From Adineta ricciae (taxonomy: Eukaryota; Rotifera; Eurotatoria; Adinetida; Adinetidae): a stretch of 64,000 bases of DNA. This document shows positions 11,901 to 22,818 of this stretch, one piece after another. Every line of letters begins with the position of its first letter. Within the stretch, counting starts at the first letter, position 1. The stretch covers positions 124,001 to 188,000 of the forward strand of contig CAJNOJ010000064.1 of assembly GCA_905250025.1 (NCBI GenBank). Direction: 5' to 3'. The translations under genes and the position numbers were made by a program. Below the pieces are notes generated by a model. That model saw only the letters and a program-made list of their open reading frames with translations. It made no database searches and had not been told where the DNA came from.

Positions 11901-13560
11901 TGTCTTAGTTCAATGCAGCTGCCATCCATGGAGTTGTTGTGCACTTCACATCCTAACTAAGCCGTATTATATTTTTGTAAGAAGATCTATCTGTTTTTCC
12001 GATGAAAGAAATTCTCTTCTGTTATCACTTCGTTTACGTTGTTTTGTTTATACATGAAGAGTTTTTCTTCTTTTGAGTAGATTCGATTATTATTTGTTGG
12101 CATATTCTCCTTCTATACGACATTCTGTAAGTAATAGCCCCGTTGTCTTGTCGCGATTAGGATAAAAATATACTCACTAATATTTCTTGATTTCCATCTT
12201 GTCTACTGATGATCAGATATTCATCAAAGAAAATGACTTTTCTAGTAAACATGCGCGATTCTTCCTTTATTTTCTCAGCTTGGTTAAAGCATGATTGATT
12301 AGTCAATAGTTTACATGGAGAATGCATTGTTAATAACTTATATATGGCGTTATTTGCCTCCGCTTTTTAATATCCATCTCACTAGACCTCGATGCGTTCG
12401 TCTATTCCATCAACTAACAAAAATTCTACTTGAAATCTACCAGGAGCAGTACTCGAAAGCATATTAAACTTCTCAAACAAAGGAACATGGACGCCGTGTT
12501 AATAATAATCGAATTGTAATTCTTTGTCAGCATACTAGAAGAATAAAAGCACGTAGCTGATCAAATAGTCTTCAGATACGTATTACACGCACAATATAAA
12601 CACGTGCAAACGTGGTTTGTCTTTTCTGTCGTTGTTTCGCCGTTTTCGTGATCGTATCATCGATGAAAATATAGGAAATTAGGATGTCGACAGCTTTCGC
12701 TTTGTGATATATCATAATTTCTTTTTCTTTTCAACATATTATGTTTTCTCGTTATGATACATTGGATACATCAACGGTCGGTGATGGCTTGCGTATTTTT
12801 GCGACGACGGAGATTTAATCAAGGTGAAAATCAAACTCTGTCTGGTTAAGTACTTTTAAATTAATAAATATGACTTGCTGGCTAAACTTTGCCAAATTAT
12901 AAGATTTGCAACTGAGAATCATGATGAAAGAGTTGCATGAGAAACATTTCTTCTTCTTTTCTTTTTCTGTTTTTTCTTCAGAGAGAACTTTGTTCATATC
13001 GATGATGCGACGAGTGTCTTCTAATATGAGTATTCTACACTAGTTTTTCTTCTTAGAGAGATACCATGTCTGTTTTAATAAGAAGAAAGAAAAAAAAACC
13101 AGAGAAACCGTCTATATGACTTGATCGACCTTTAGTTTGTAAGTGCCAGTGAGTGATATGCCATCTTCAGACATCAGAAGAAAACTTTGTTTCTTTTCAA
13201 AATGCATTTATTAGCAGAAAAACAAGACGTTTTATCATGCATTTTATTAGCATAGAAGTACCGAGATTATATATTCGACGATAGGAAATTATGGTAATTT
13301 AAACAAGTACACGACTGACAGATAAGACGTGCACCTTTAATCTATACTCATCAATAGCTTGAAGAAATCTTCGTATAATAAAGAGAATGAGCGACTAATT
13401 TCTTTTCGTATTTATCTATCTTTTGACAAAAGTAATAAGACGTGAAAGTGTTTGTCTGCAACACTAATATAAATACGCTAATCTATCACACTTCATCTCC
13501 ATTCTCATCTTATTATTTTAGATAGTAGTTTCCTATAATGAATAGATAGTTAAATCGCAA
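8996..13560. other. Long gene-poor stretch (4.6 kb)
   Basis: No gene I can support. The stretch is AT-rich with many stops in all frames. A 64-codon open frame at 9789-9983 (+) ends with an Arg-rich tail and could be a terminal exon, but no start or partner exon was found. ORFs at 10374-10643 (-) and 11171-11395 (+) begin at non-ATG or weak starts. A 5' UTR exon and acceptor for the downstream receptor gene may sit near 13520. Otherwise nothing seen. Confidence 0.4.
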
Positions 13561-14787
13561 ATGCTCCAGATGAATTCAACGTATAATATATTATGTAACG
13601 CATCACTAGATGGCGCAACTTTTGTCGATCCTGCTCCACCTATTCCTCCGCCGTACCTTCAAGGAACTGCTGCTATCGTCTACACTCTACTAAGTCTTCT
13701 GACTTTTGGCGGCAACGCTCTCGTTTGTCTGGTGGTATTCCATTTCATGGGCATGACAACAGTAACGAACTTGTTTATAGCTAATCTTGCAGTTACAGAT
13801 CTCTTTGTTGGTTTGCTCTGTATCCCGATCGTTCTCATTTCCGATTATCTCTTATCCGACTGGCCGTTCGGATTATTTATGTGTAAATTTACGTCTGTTG
13901 CACAATCAGTTTTCGTCGTTTGTACTGTATATACACTGATCGCCATGTCAGTTGATCGTTACATAGCTATAGTTTATCCACTAAAACAGAAATTAACGCG
14001 TAGACAATGTCGAATATTGATCGCTATGCTATGGGTATTCTCAATTCTGTTTAGTTCGCCGATATTTTTCGAGATGCATATTAGTTACGTATGTTATCAT
14101 CGCGATGACAATCGTTTTAAAGTAGATACTCAAACTGTTTGTCAAACGAATGGTTTGAATCCATCAATTCAAACCGTTTACAATGTTGCAACGTTAACGG
14201 TAATTTATTTGATACCTTTATTTGTTTTGACAATAATTTACATAAGTCTTGGCTGGCAGCTGAAGCGAAGTCAATTACCCGGTGAAGCACACGTTGAACG
14301 TGATGCTCGAGTGAAGAAATCCAAGCAGAAAGTCACGAAAATGTGTTTCATCGTTGTGATTATGTTCGGCGTATGTTGGTTTCCCATGCAATTATACATA
14401 AATATTCTACGTCCGTATCTCGATCAAATATTTGACCAGAAATATGTTCCACACTTTTACTTCGCTTTTCATCTGATGGCTATGAGTAACTCCTGTGTCA
14501 ATCCGTTCATCTACGGCGTCATGTCATCAAAATTTCGTGCTGGATATTTGCATTACTGGCGATGTTGCACTACTTGCTGTGGTTTAGTTAACGATCGCCT
14601 ACGAAAGAAGCAGAGTATGAAACAAAGCATACATTCAAACGCATCACTTCGACACGAAAAAAATGCGATGTATGAATTGAGTGTGACAGTTAATGAACAT
14701 ACATATGGTGATCCTATTAGCTCAGTGTCCGTCCCACAAATGGTTCCGTTAATAACATCTCACAATGTAGTGCCTACATACATTTAG
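13561..14787 (+). CDS. Rhodopsin-family GPCR, neuropeptide-receptor type
   Basis: Single-exon, 408-residue seven-helix receptor. Visible landmarks: N-terminal NxS/T sites, TM1 with G-N, TM2 L-A-V-T-D, TM3 ending V-D-R-Y-I-A-I-V-Y-P-L, TM5 ending in a basic loop, TM6 F-G-V-C-W-F-P, TM7 N-S-C-V-N-P-F-I-Y-G, and a Cys-rich patch (CCTTCC) after TM7 that may be palmitoylated. All switch motifs (DRY, CWxP, NPxxY) are intact, so it should couple to G proteins. The DRY-to-YPL loop resembles the NPY/RYamide/tachykinin-type peptide receptors; the ligand is not inferable. A pyrimidine-AG acceptor about 40 bases before the ATG (near 13521) suggests a 5' UTR intron or a trans-splice site. Confidence 0.88.
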   Translation: MLQMNSTYNILCNASLDGATFVDPAPPIPPPYLQGTAAIVYTLLSLLTFGGNALVCLVVFHFMGMTTVTNLFIANLAVTDLFVGLLCIPIVLISDYLLSDWPFGLFMCKFTSVAQSVFVVCTVYTLIAMSVDRYIAIVYPLKQKLTRRQCRILIAMLWVFSILFSSPIFFEMHISYVCYHRDDNRFKVDTQTVCQTNGLNPSIQTVYNVATLTVIYLIPLFVLTIIYISLGWQLKRSQLPGEAHVERDARVKKSKQKVTKMCFIVVIMFGVCWFPMQLYINILRPYLDQIFDQKYVPHFYFAFHLMAMSNSCVNPFIYGVMSSKFRAGYLHYWRCCTTCCGLVNDRLRKKQSMKQSIHSNASLRHEKNAMYELSVTVNEHTYGDPISSVSVPQMVPLITSHNVVPTYI

Positions 14788-16745
14788 ATCTGTTTTTATC
14801 TACGTATTTATTGTTCGTGTAACCGTGTTTTAAATATATAAATATTATTCTGCACACAAAGAAGAAAACACCGATGCAAAAATACTGATCAATTTATAAT
14901 TATCCCAATCAAGTGCATGTTTACTTGTAAGACAGAAGTCAATATTGTGATGACTCGTTTATACCGGAAGAGAGCAGAGCGTTCTCTGGTAGAAATTCAT
15001 ATTTATGTCAGAATGACTTGAAACACCGGAATGATCACTCTCGGCAAGATTTTTCGATTAAATTTGTATGATAAGTTCATTTCGAACACTTCGTATAAGC
15101 TACTTTCATTTCTTGAATAAACCATTTCGAAACTTAGCTATTTACTCAATTCTATAAAGAAAAAAAGAAACAACGATTATGACATGTAGCGAAGCAGTAG
15201 AAAACAATCACAAAAAATTTCCTTTGAAAAAAACACATCGTCAACTAATGCATTTTATTAACTCAGTGCATTAATATTATCTCACTTGAACGCTTAAGTA
15301 TACCTATTCTTTGAAATGTTGAATGAGTTTAACTAGAATGATCTTCAACGTCAAAATAAATGGATTTCTTTCGTAACAGCGTGTTCTACTGCATTACATT
15401 GGATTTGCTCGAGTATGGTCATTTTTTCGATTGACTTGAATACTATGCTAATGACTTTGTCGAAATAATACAAGGAAATAGAGAAAGACATATTTCTGTT
15501 TAATTAGCATTCTTGTCTTCAAAAGGGAACATTCATTATTTATTCCATTGCATTCATAATCATGGGCGAAACTCTAACGATGAAAGAGATCTTTTTTTCT
15601 ATTGAAGTCAACAAAACAAACAAACTAGGCGCATCGATCATTCGCAGTTGTCCTATTTTTTAATTGAAAACATACAAATACGGAATTGGCACGATTTTCA
15701 TTGTCTGCTCACGTCCCCTTAACGAAAACGTCAGATGCATAAGCATTTCGTGCCTTGATGACTAAACAAAAAAGATAGATGAAAACATGACTGTGCTGCT
15801 TAGTTTTATGTCTCACGCAGCCAGAAAACATGCGTTCGACATTTTTAATGAATAGAAAAATAATTTCAAAGACGGAAATCATCTTTGAAAAGACAAATCT
15901 TTCCGCTAATTTCAAATCAACCTATATTATCCTAGCCATAAAATAGCACTTAGAATGATATGCACGCAATGTTGCTACTGATTTCCGTACTATATGCATA
16001 TTCCATAGATGCACTTAGGGTGCTCTCACTAACGAGGAGACGTAGTCAAACGGATCCATACTCATATTAGAATGAAATGGCCTTGACACGACTTGTCAAA
16101 GGCAAAGGATGATTTTTATTTGAAAATTTATATACTGAATCGTTAATGACGAAAATACTCTAATGAATTTTTCAAGGATTACCCGGTGCTTTATCTTTCG
16201 ATTACTATTTGTATAGTACAAACACGTTTTCTACAACATCCGAATAATTTATCGAGTAACTGATGCCCTCGGTGTTGTGACTGGCAATTTAGTAGAAGAA
16301 AAGCGATCGACCTTCTACTTAAATATTCTCAATACGTGTCTTCAGCTTGACATGTTCACGCAGTATATCGAAAATAGACTTTCTATTAACTATATCCGAC
16401 TTAGAATTAATCTGACATATTCAGACGTCATTGATTACTTCTTAGTTTCATCAGCAGCCAACAGTGAAGGAATCAAAATACTTTTCGGACATGGTTTTAC
16501 CTGTCGGAAATTCCTCCAAAACAAAAATAAGTCCCGAATTTATGCAAAATATGTGCGAGCGAAGCTAAAAATAACAATTAGATCACTTTATCGTAAAGGT
16601 CAACATGCCCTCTGCCGATTGGCATGTCTTCGTATCTAAACAATGACTTCCAAGCGTTCTCATTCCGCCTTTTTCGCTACTGTAAAATTTATTGGAATAA
16701 TAAAGATAAGCAATATCACTTTCTGTTTCTCAAGTACCAAAAACG
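14788..16745. other. Intergenic, nothing firm
   Basis: 3' flank of the GPCR followed by AT-rich DNA. The 120-codon frame at 16277-16639 (+) has no recognisable motif and no good start. No RNA gene or repeat noticed. Confidence 0.4.
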
Positions 16746-17224
16746 TTAATTAATACCACGATTATTCAATTCATTTGACATTTGTAAAGCAGCACATAAA
16801 GGACAACAGGATGTCGTCATATAGTCACCACAGGAATCACCCTAATTGACAATTTTAGTTACACTTTTATTCTAATAACTCTATTCTATAGAACTTACTT
16901 CAATTCGTAAAACCGATCGCACTTTCATACGATAAATACCAAGTACATTTGGCACACAACAACATGAAACCTTCGATTCACCAATTCGATCTGCCAACGT
17001 TCCAAGGAAACAACAGAAGCACCAATATGCATAACAACCTAATAAGTATAAACCGAAAGTAGATCCATCGGCCATATCAATCAAATATGTCCGATTTTAC
17101 ATTCCGAAACGTTATCAAAACAACTGAATAAATCAGCTGACCATTCGCTAGTTGCTTGCTGGAACGGATTGCCAGTTGTTGGTTGATTTGTGATATAAGC
17201 AGTTCGTTGATTCGAATGCGCCAT
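16746..17224 (-). CDS. PLAC8 (cornifelin-like) Cys-rich protein
   Basis: Three exons: 17224-17101, 17038-16899, 16841-16746, giving 119 residues. The PLAC8 pattern is visible in order: W-S-A-D-L-F-S-C-F-D-N near residue 33, the CCYAYWCFCC stretch that dips into the membrane, a middle CCC block, then D-S-C-G-D-Y-M-T-T-S-C-C-P-L-C-A-A near the end. Only the spliced form gives this continuous order. PLAC8 proteins are small membrane-associated proteins linked to growth control, metal transport or ion flux; the role here is unknown. Confidence 0.88.
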
Positions 17225-18065
17225 CGTTAGTCTGTCAAACTATTCCTCGAGGTAAAGATTCGAAAAAATATACTCGACCGTGAGAATGAATAAAATAACA
17301 TACACGTATATATTATATACTGGAAGTTTCAAGAAAGAAAAAAAATCTATTTACTATGAATATTTCTTTTTACCGAAGGTAAATTGACAGAAGTTTTGTA
17401 GTCAGAAGGATCAACAAGTATTTGTGAATGTAGAAATAGGTGGCAAGCAAACCTTGATATACTAGATGAATAATCACTATCGATTAATATTTTTATCGAG
17501 TATTTTATTTTTCATGCAACGAAATAGCATCACGGCAAGTCTTTATTCAAATGGGTTTCTGTTCTTATTGACACACTCATGTGAGAGAAGATCGTGATAA
17601 GTATTGAAAAGAACTAAATGGAAAATGTGATCATTTACAAAGTAAATTCTGTAATGTGACTGGCGGTTTGATTGAGAACAAGACAATGCCTTTCATTTTG
17701 TTGCATACACAGTTCGTATTGTATAGAAAATAAACGATGACGTCACAAATCTGACTGATATTTGTCAAAAATGCAGTTTGTCCAGTCTCTATTCAGTTAC
17801 GTGCAGAGAATCGAATGAAATGATGTTATCGGTGATATTTTACTTTACATAACATTCATGTTTTTCGATTGTCGGAAGAAAAGAAAGAGTAAAAAACGAA
17901 ACAGATGTCCGTGCAATCCGAAGATGTTGTTCGTTCTCTTACATTTGTGCCTTCACATGAGAGAACTACCAGAGTAAAGAAGAAAAAAAAGAATTTTTTG
18001 TGCTTATTTGCTTCTTACATGTGTCGATTGTTATTCTGAAACACGAACGGAAGAGAAACATTACA
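17225..18065. other. Divergent promoter region between PLAC8 and the ART-like gene
   Basis: About 840 bases between two outward-facing genes. AT-rich; no motif stands out. Promoters for both genes are presumed here by position only. Confidence 0.4.
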
Positions 18066-19239
18066 ATGATGAGTTCTATGAGGTGTTTGGTACTTTGGCT
18101 CGATTCAGAAATTAACAGCGAAGACAATCTCAAGACAAAAAAAAAATTAACTGACACTTTCCGCGATGTTGAAGTTTTCGATAATAAAAAAGATTGTCTA
18201 CAATTTATCGAATCTGAACCTCAATCACATATGTTAGTTATCACTAGTGGCCGATTAAGTCGGGAACTTGTACCTGCGATTGATGCATGGGCGCAAATTG
18301 ATGGAGTCTATATTTATTGTATGGATAAAAGTCGCCATGCAGAATGGGCCAAAAATTATCCTAAGGTTAATTGATTTACCACCGATATTTTCGTTTCTTT
18401 TGAATGAAAACTTCGTTTTTCCGATAGATTAAGGATATCTTCGTCGAATCAGGACCGTTGATGAATCGAATCGGGGCGGATTTGGAAGAACTACGAGCAA
18501 AATCTAAATCTAAACCATCGCCGATACCGGCTGCAGGTAAGAAGTCTATTCATCAGAGCGAATTTTACATCTTCCTCTAGGTGCAACATCCAAACCATGC
18601 ATACTTGATGGCTACGAAAAACTACCGTTTAGCACCCTCGAAGAAGCCGTTGAGCCTCTCAAAGGCATTGTTGGTGAAGTCGAACAAATGGTGTGGACAG
18701 CCAAACAGAACTGTCAAAATCCAGAGAATGGTCTTACAGTCGATGAATCGGCATCGATTTCCGTCTTTACCATGGAATGGTTTCCACGCGAATCTTCGCT
18801 TTCGTATATTTTAAATGAAGCTCTACGCACGGAAGAGAGACAGAAGGTCACACCATGGTTTCTGTATTTACGATTGCTCTTCCACGGACTTTCGAAATTG
18901 AAAACTATTTCGGGAATTGTCCACCAAGGATTTTCAGGAAATCTGACAAAGAATTATCCTACGAATAATATTTACACAGCCTGGCAATTTTCGAACTGCG
19001 CGCGGCTGATCGAGTCATTAGAAGAAGATGAAGACTTCGGCAAGACAGGTAAACGAACACTTTTAGCAATTCATTGTCGGACTGGCAAAGATATCACTCG
19101 GCACGCCTTCGATCCATCAAAAGAACAAATTCTTTTATCACCCGGCTGTCAATTCAAAGTTGTATCAGCTCTCGAAGCCGATAATGACCTACATATCGTT
19201 CAACTACAAGAATTAGAACCAATTTATTCTTTTAATTAA
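18066..19239 (+). CDS. ADP-ribosyltransferase-like pseudoenzyme with N-terminal domain
   Basis: Three exons: 18066-18365, 18428-18536, 18581-19239, giving 355 residues. Residues about 1-100 form an uncharacterised alpha/beta-looking domain (…LVLWLD…, …SGRLSRELVP…) also found at the start of the ART-TPR protein at 22819. The C-terminal half has the layout of rotifer NAD-arginine ART domains (block starting W-T-A-K-Q-N-C, then G-L-T-V-D-E-S-A, P-W-F-L-Y-L, G-K-T-G-K-R-T-L, L-H-I-V-Q-L). The R-S-E triad is damaged: the usual Y/W-R-G is V-H-Q-G (about residue 252), F-S-S-C is F-S-N-C, and the E-x-E before I-L-L is K-E-Q (about 317-319). Catalysis is therefore unlikely; a binding, regulatory or decoy role is possible. 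No signal peptide, so probably cytosolic. Start chosen at the first ATG (18066); 18069 or 18081 also possible. AATAAA at 19274-19279. Confidence 0.8.
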
Positions 19240-19467
19240 TGCCAAATTCCGTTGTTTTTTTCTTTCACGATCAAATAAACAAGATTCTATTCGACTGTTC
19301 GCGACGTTTAAACTGAATGAACAATTTCCTCTTCTAATAAGCATGTCAAATGCAAACTTCATGTCGCCAGTGATTAATTAACCGTCAAATCAGTGTTCTA
19401 TGAAGTATTGTCCAGAAAACATCCGCCGTTGATCACAGTAGGAGCAAACATTTCTTGTTGTTAATCC

Positions 19468-20497
19468 TCATTGGACTGGAGTGACTTCATTGATCCCGGC
19501 AGGTTGTTGCTTTGCTTTTCGATAGTAAATACTTGATACCACGTAGACAAACTGCTGTCGAAATCGTTTTGACACACACATGTAAATATAAAATGGACTC
19601 TAGAAAAGAAACGATATTGATTGAAATGAAAACCTCATTCTTCAATCTTACCGCGAAGTTTAAATAATAAATCATTCCGGTGATGAAATTCAAGAAATTC
19701 AATTGTACAATTGAAAGAGCAAATTTACTTAAATCGGCTGTGTAAAGTATAAATAAGATGGTGACATACGGTACGACAACAGCGGTTTTATAAACAACTT
19801 GAACGAGTACCATACTTGTCAGTTGTTTATCCAATTCCCGTCGAACGAGAGGCACCGTTCGATAAGGAATCTGTCGAACATTCCAATAAGCCAACGATCC
19901 AAACGTGATATCAATGACCAAGTGTAAAACTCCTTGAAGAATAAGTAAATAAACGTAGGAATAATATGGTGAATAGCTTGCATCAGTTATCGTACAGCTA
20001 ACTGTTTTGGTTTGTGTATTGTAGCTTAAATTGAATGCCACGATAGCTGGGATACCTTGAGCAATCCAGATAATGAGAAAGATTCCACAGGCAATGATCG
20101 CCCGTCTGACATCAAAGCATTGCTGCCAACGAATGCGAAACGAAGTAGCCATGAATTGGTTGATCGTGGCTAGGCATAAACATGTGTACGATGATAATGC
20201 ACAGAACTGTAAACAAAAAATCCGAAATTTGCAATAGAATTCCGACGTTCGCGTCCAATCAATATCAAAGCCTGATATCATTATACGTGACAATAAACCC
20301 GTGACTAATTGGCCAATATTGACAAACGACATCACCGTCAGAAAGATCGCCGACGAGCTATGCCGAAATGTTTGAAGGCTTAAGAAAACAATAAGATTGC
20401 ACACTCCGCCGGCGACTCCTAAAATAAAAATCGGAGTGCCGGCGTAAATAGAGATATATTTAGAAATCAGAGTAAAGCTTGAGCTTGCTGTTGACAT
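19468..20497 (-). CDS. Divergent rhodopsin-like GPCR (lineage-type)
   Basis: Two exons: 20497-19652 and 19599-19468, 325 residues. Seven hydrophobic segments are visible, with TM1 starting near residue 19. Key motifs deviate: after TM3 there is N-Q-F-M-A-T instead of D-R-Y, and TM7 has N-F-A-S-P-F-Y-I-Y instead of N-P-x-x-Y. This TM7 appears only after removing the 52-base intron. The C-tail is short. Receptors of this shape, with short loops and S-P-F-x-x-Y in TM7, form large lineage-specific sets in rotifers (recollection, not checked); chemosensory use is a guess. Confidence 0.75.
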
Positions 20498-21735
20498 CGT
20501 TGAAGTAAAAGTGATGTTGGAATGTTTATTTCAAAAAAGATTTGAATCTAATAGAAATGCTGGAGATAAGTTTTTTTATCACAAACAGACGAATAGAATG
20601 AGCGAGCTTTTTCAGTAGCCTTCAAAGGAAAAGCAGAGATGTGACTATTTGAATTTTCAACGCTATTTTTCTCTCAAATTATTTCCAGTTGGTAGTAATC
20701 CGTTAGTCATGAAACTCTTCATTGAATGACATTTTTATCTCAAACCTATTTTTCTACGTAAATCATATGAGATTATTTCAAAAAGAATTACTTTGTCTGT
20801 CTTATTCTCAGCTCGCAATTAGTAAATCAAAGTGTTTCACTTAACCCGACAGGGACTAGAAAATTCTCTCCGAGATAAATTATGTCACTGTTAGATATAT
20901 CTCCGTTTATGAGAGCTAAGAAACAAACTAGACTGTTTCATGTAAAACAAATATCAAGAGTACTAGAGATTAATTGGAATGTGTTCTATTTTCATGGCTC
21001 GTCGAGCTTTCCCGATATCTTATAGGCGCATGGATAATTATCAAGAACATATTTAATCTGTAAGAAGTAGTGCGTGCGTTTTTTAATCTAAATTGTGTAG
21101 AATTATTATAAATTGAATTTTAATAAACTGTTGCCGAAAAGTTCTGACGAATGTGAATGAAGCACTCGTCGTCTGATTGTGAATCAGTTTGAGATTATAG
21201 CAAATGGAGTTCGTTGAATGGACGCTTTTCACTCCGATTCTATTAGGATTTACTATCGCTCGTTCATAGATTTGAGTATAAAACTGAATCACTGTTCTGT
21301 AGATGTCGTAAGCAACGAACAATCTGCCAAGATTAAGTACGCTTTTGATTAAAAATAAGCAAAACGGTGAGAGATAAACATTAATTATATTGATTTAGGT
21401 ACGGCGACTGCATTTAATAGAAGATATCATATCTCCTAGAATTACAGCAACTCTTTCGATTTGCTGCCTTAGGAGTAAAAACTACAAACAGAATCTTCAT
21501 AAATGTAAAATTAGCCTCGGCAAAAAACTGAGCTTTAGGGCTACAACATTCACCATTGTTGGTTGTATGAAATATCATTATCAATTATCGATTGAATGAA
21601 AATCGAAATATTTCAGAATGAACTGCTACTACATTGGTTTTATTTTCGTAAGTTTTCAATCAATTTCACAGAAAAACTAAATAGAAATCACATGAAAAAC
21701 TCTATGCTACACTTCGTCCGTTGATATATTTCGAT
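20498..21735. other. Intergenic, nothing recognised
   Basis: AT-rich DNA between the divergent GPCR and the secreted Cys-rich peptide gene. The ORF at 21083-21322 (-) has no coding features. Confidence 0.45.
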
Positions 21736-22059
21736 TTATATGTATGCGGTTTTGATATATTTTTTCGGTGATGGTCGTAGTTTGTGTTTAATCTTATTCA
21801 CTGGTGATCGATGAGGCGTTTTGGTTTTTGTGCATGTTGCAGTGATTGATCCGGGTGTTCCGGCGCATTTGCTGGGATGACGAAGTTTACAAGCATTCTT
21901 ACAACTTGTTGCAGAACATGTAGGCATTTGGATTGAGCCGAGATATTGTTTGATACATCGGTTGCCTTTGCAACATGAACAAGAACATTGACTTTTACCG
22001 TTGATCGATGCGAATAAAACGCAGAGAGCTAAGAACGTGAGTAAAAGATGACGAACCAT
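21736..22059 (-). CDS. Small secreted Cys-rich protein
   Basis: Single exon, 107 residues. A clear signal peptide (residues 1-21, cleavage after ING) is followed by 10 cysteines in about 55 residues, including C-S-C-S-C-C at the mature N-terminus, so five disulfides are possible. The tail from about residue 78 is very basic and Pro-rich without Cys. Not recognised: it could be an antimicrobial, protease-inhibitor-like or matrix peptide. A TATA-like run (atatatttatatatag) lies near 22119-22134, upstream of the ATG on this strand. Confidence 0.7.
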   Translation of the reverse strand: MVRHLLLTFLALCVLFASINGKSQCSCSCCKGNRCIKQYLGSIQMPTCSATSCKNACKLRHPSKCAGTPGSITATCTKTKTPHRSPVNKIKHKLRPSPKKYIKTAYI

Positions 22060-22818
22060 ACTTTGATAAAACTGAATTGATGAGTGGAAGATTGATTTAT
22101 CTTTAGTCTTTGCAAAGATATATTTATATATAGTTGATTTAGTACAAATAAAAAAGCAGTGGGTGTTTCTTTTTCTTAATCATAAGTGTCAAATTACCAT
22201 AAAATTTAACCTTGATCGTTGGTGCACGGAGAATAGATATTATTATCTTCTCTAAAACATACGCAAAAGCTAACAATCGTATTCGAAATCCATCGGAATA
22301 TCTGGTTTCCATGTGCTTATTGAGTATAGACTCGATCATGATAAAAAACATGCGAACTGAACAATTCGAATAGCGAAAATTGAAGTAAAGCAAAGCAGGG
22401 AGCTTTGTAACCTTTACATAAAAAGAAATTCTTAAAGCATCAAGAAGCACACCTAATGCTCTCTTCTCGAATAATAAAAAGTATGGTGAATGTGTAATTT
22501 TTTCCAACTTCAAGTAAAAACAGTACCTAATTCATACGCTCTCGTCTTTGCAAATATTTGATAAATTTGAAGAACAGTCGTTTCTTTTATTTTCACTATA
22601 TTTTTATGCTACCGTGGCAAGACATTCACGGGTTGAAGAGAAATGTCTTTCTACGCTTTTGTTTTCAAGACGGAAGAAAAGAACAGGTTATTATTACTAC
22701 GCAAAAATATGTCTATAAAAACGACATTTTTCAATTAAAAAAAACTCATACGAATTCGTAAACTACAAACCAAAATCTATTCAAACGCACAGCTAGAAAA
22801 ATAGATTCGTTTTCTGAG
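22060..22818. other. Divergent intergenic region
   Basis: Upstream DNA of both the Cys-rich peptide gene (-) and the ART-TPR gene (+). Apart from the TATA-like run near 22125, nothing recognised. Confidence 0.4.

Noticed and set aside
16277..16639. 120-codon plus-strand ORF
   Set aside because: No convincing start, no motif, no splice partners; composition like the surrounding AT-rich DNA.
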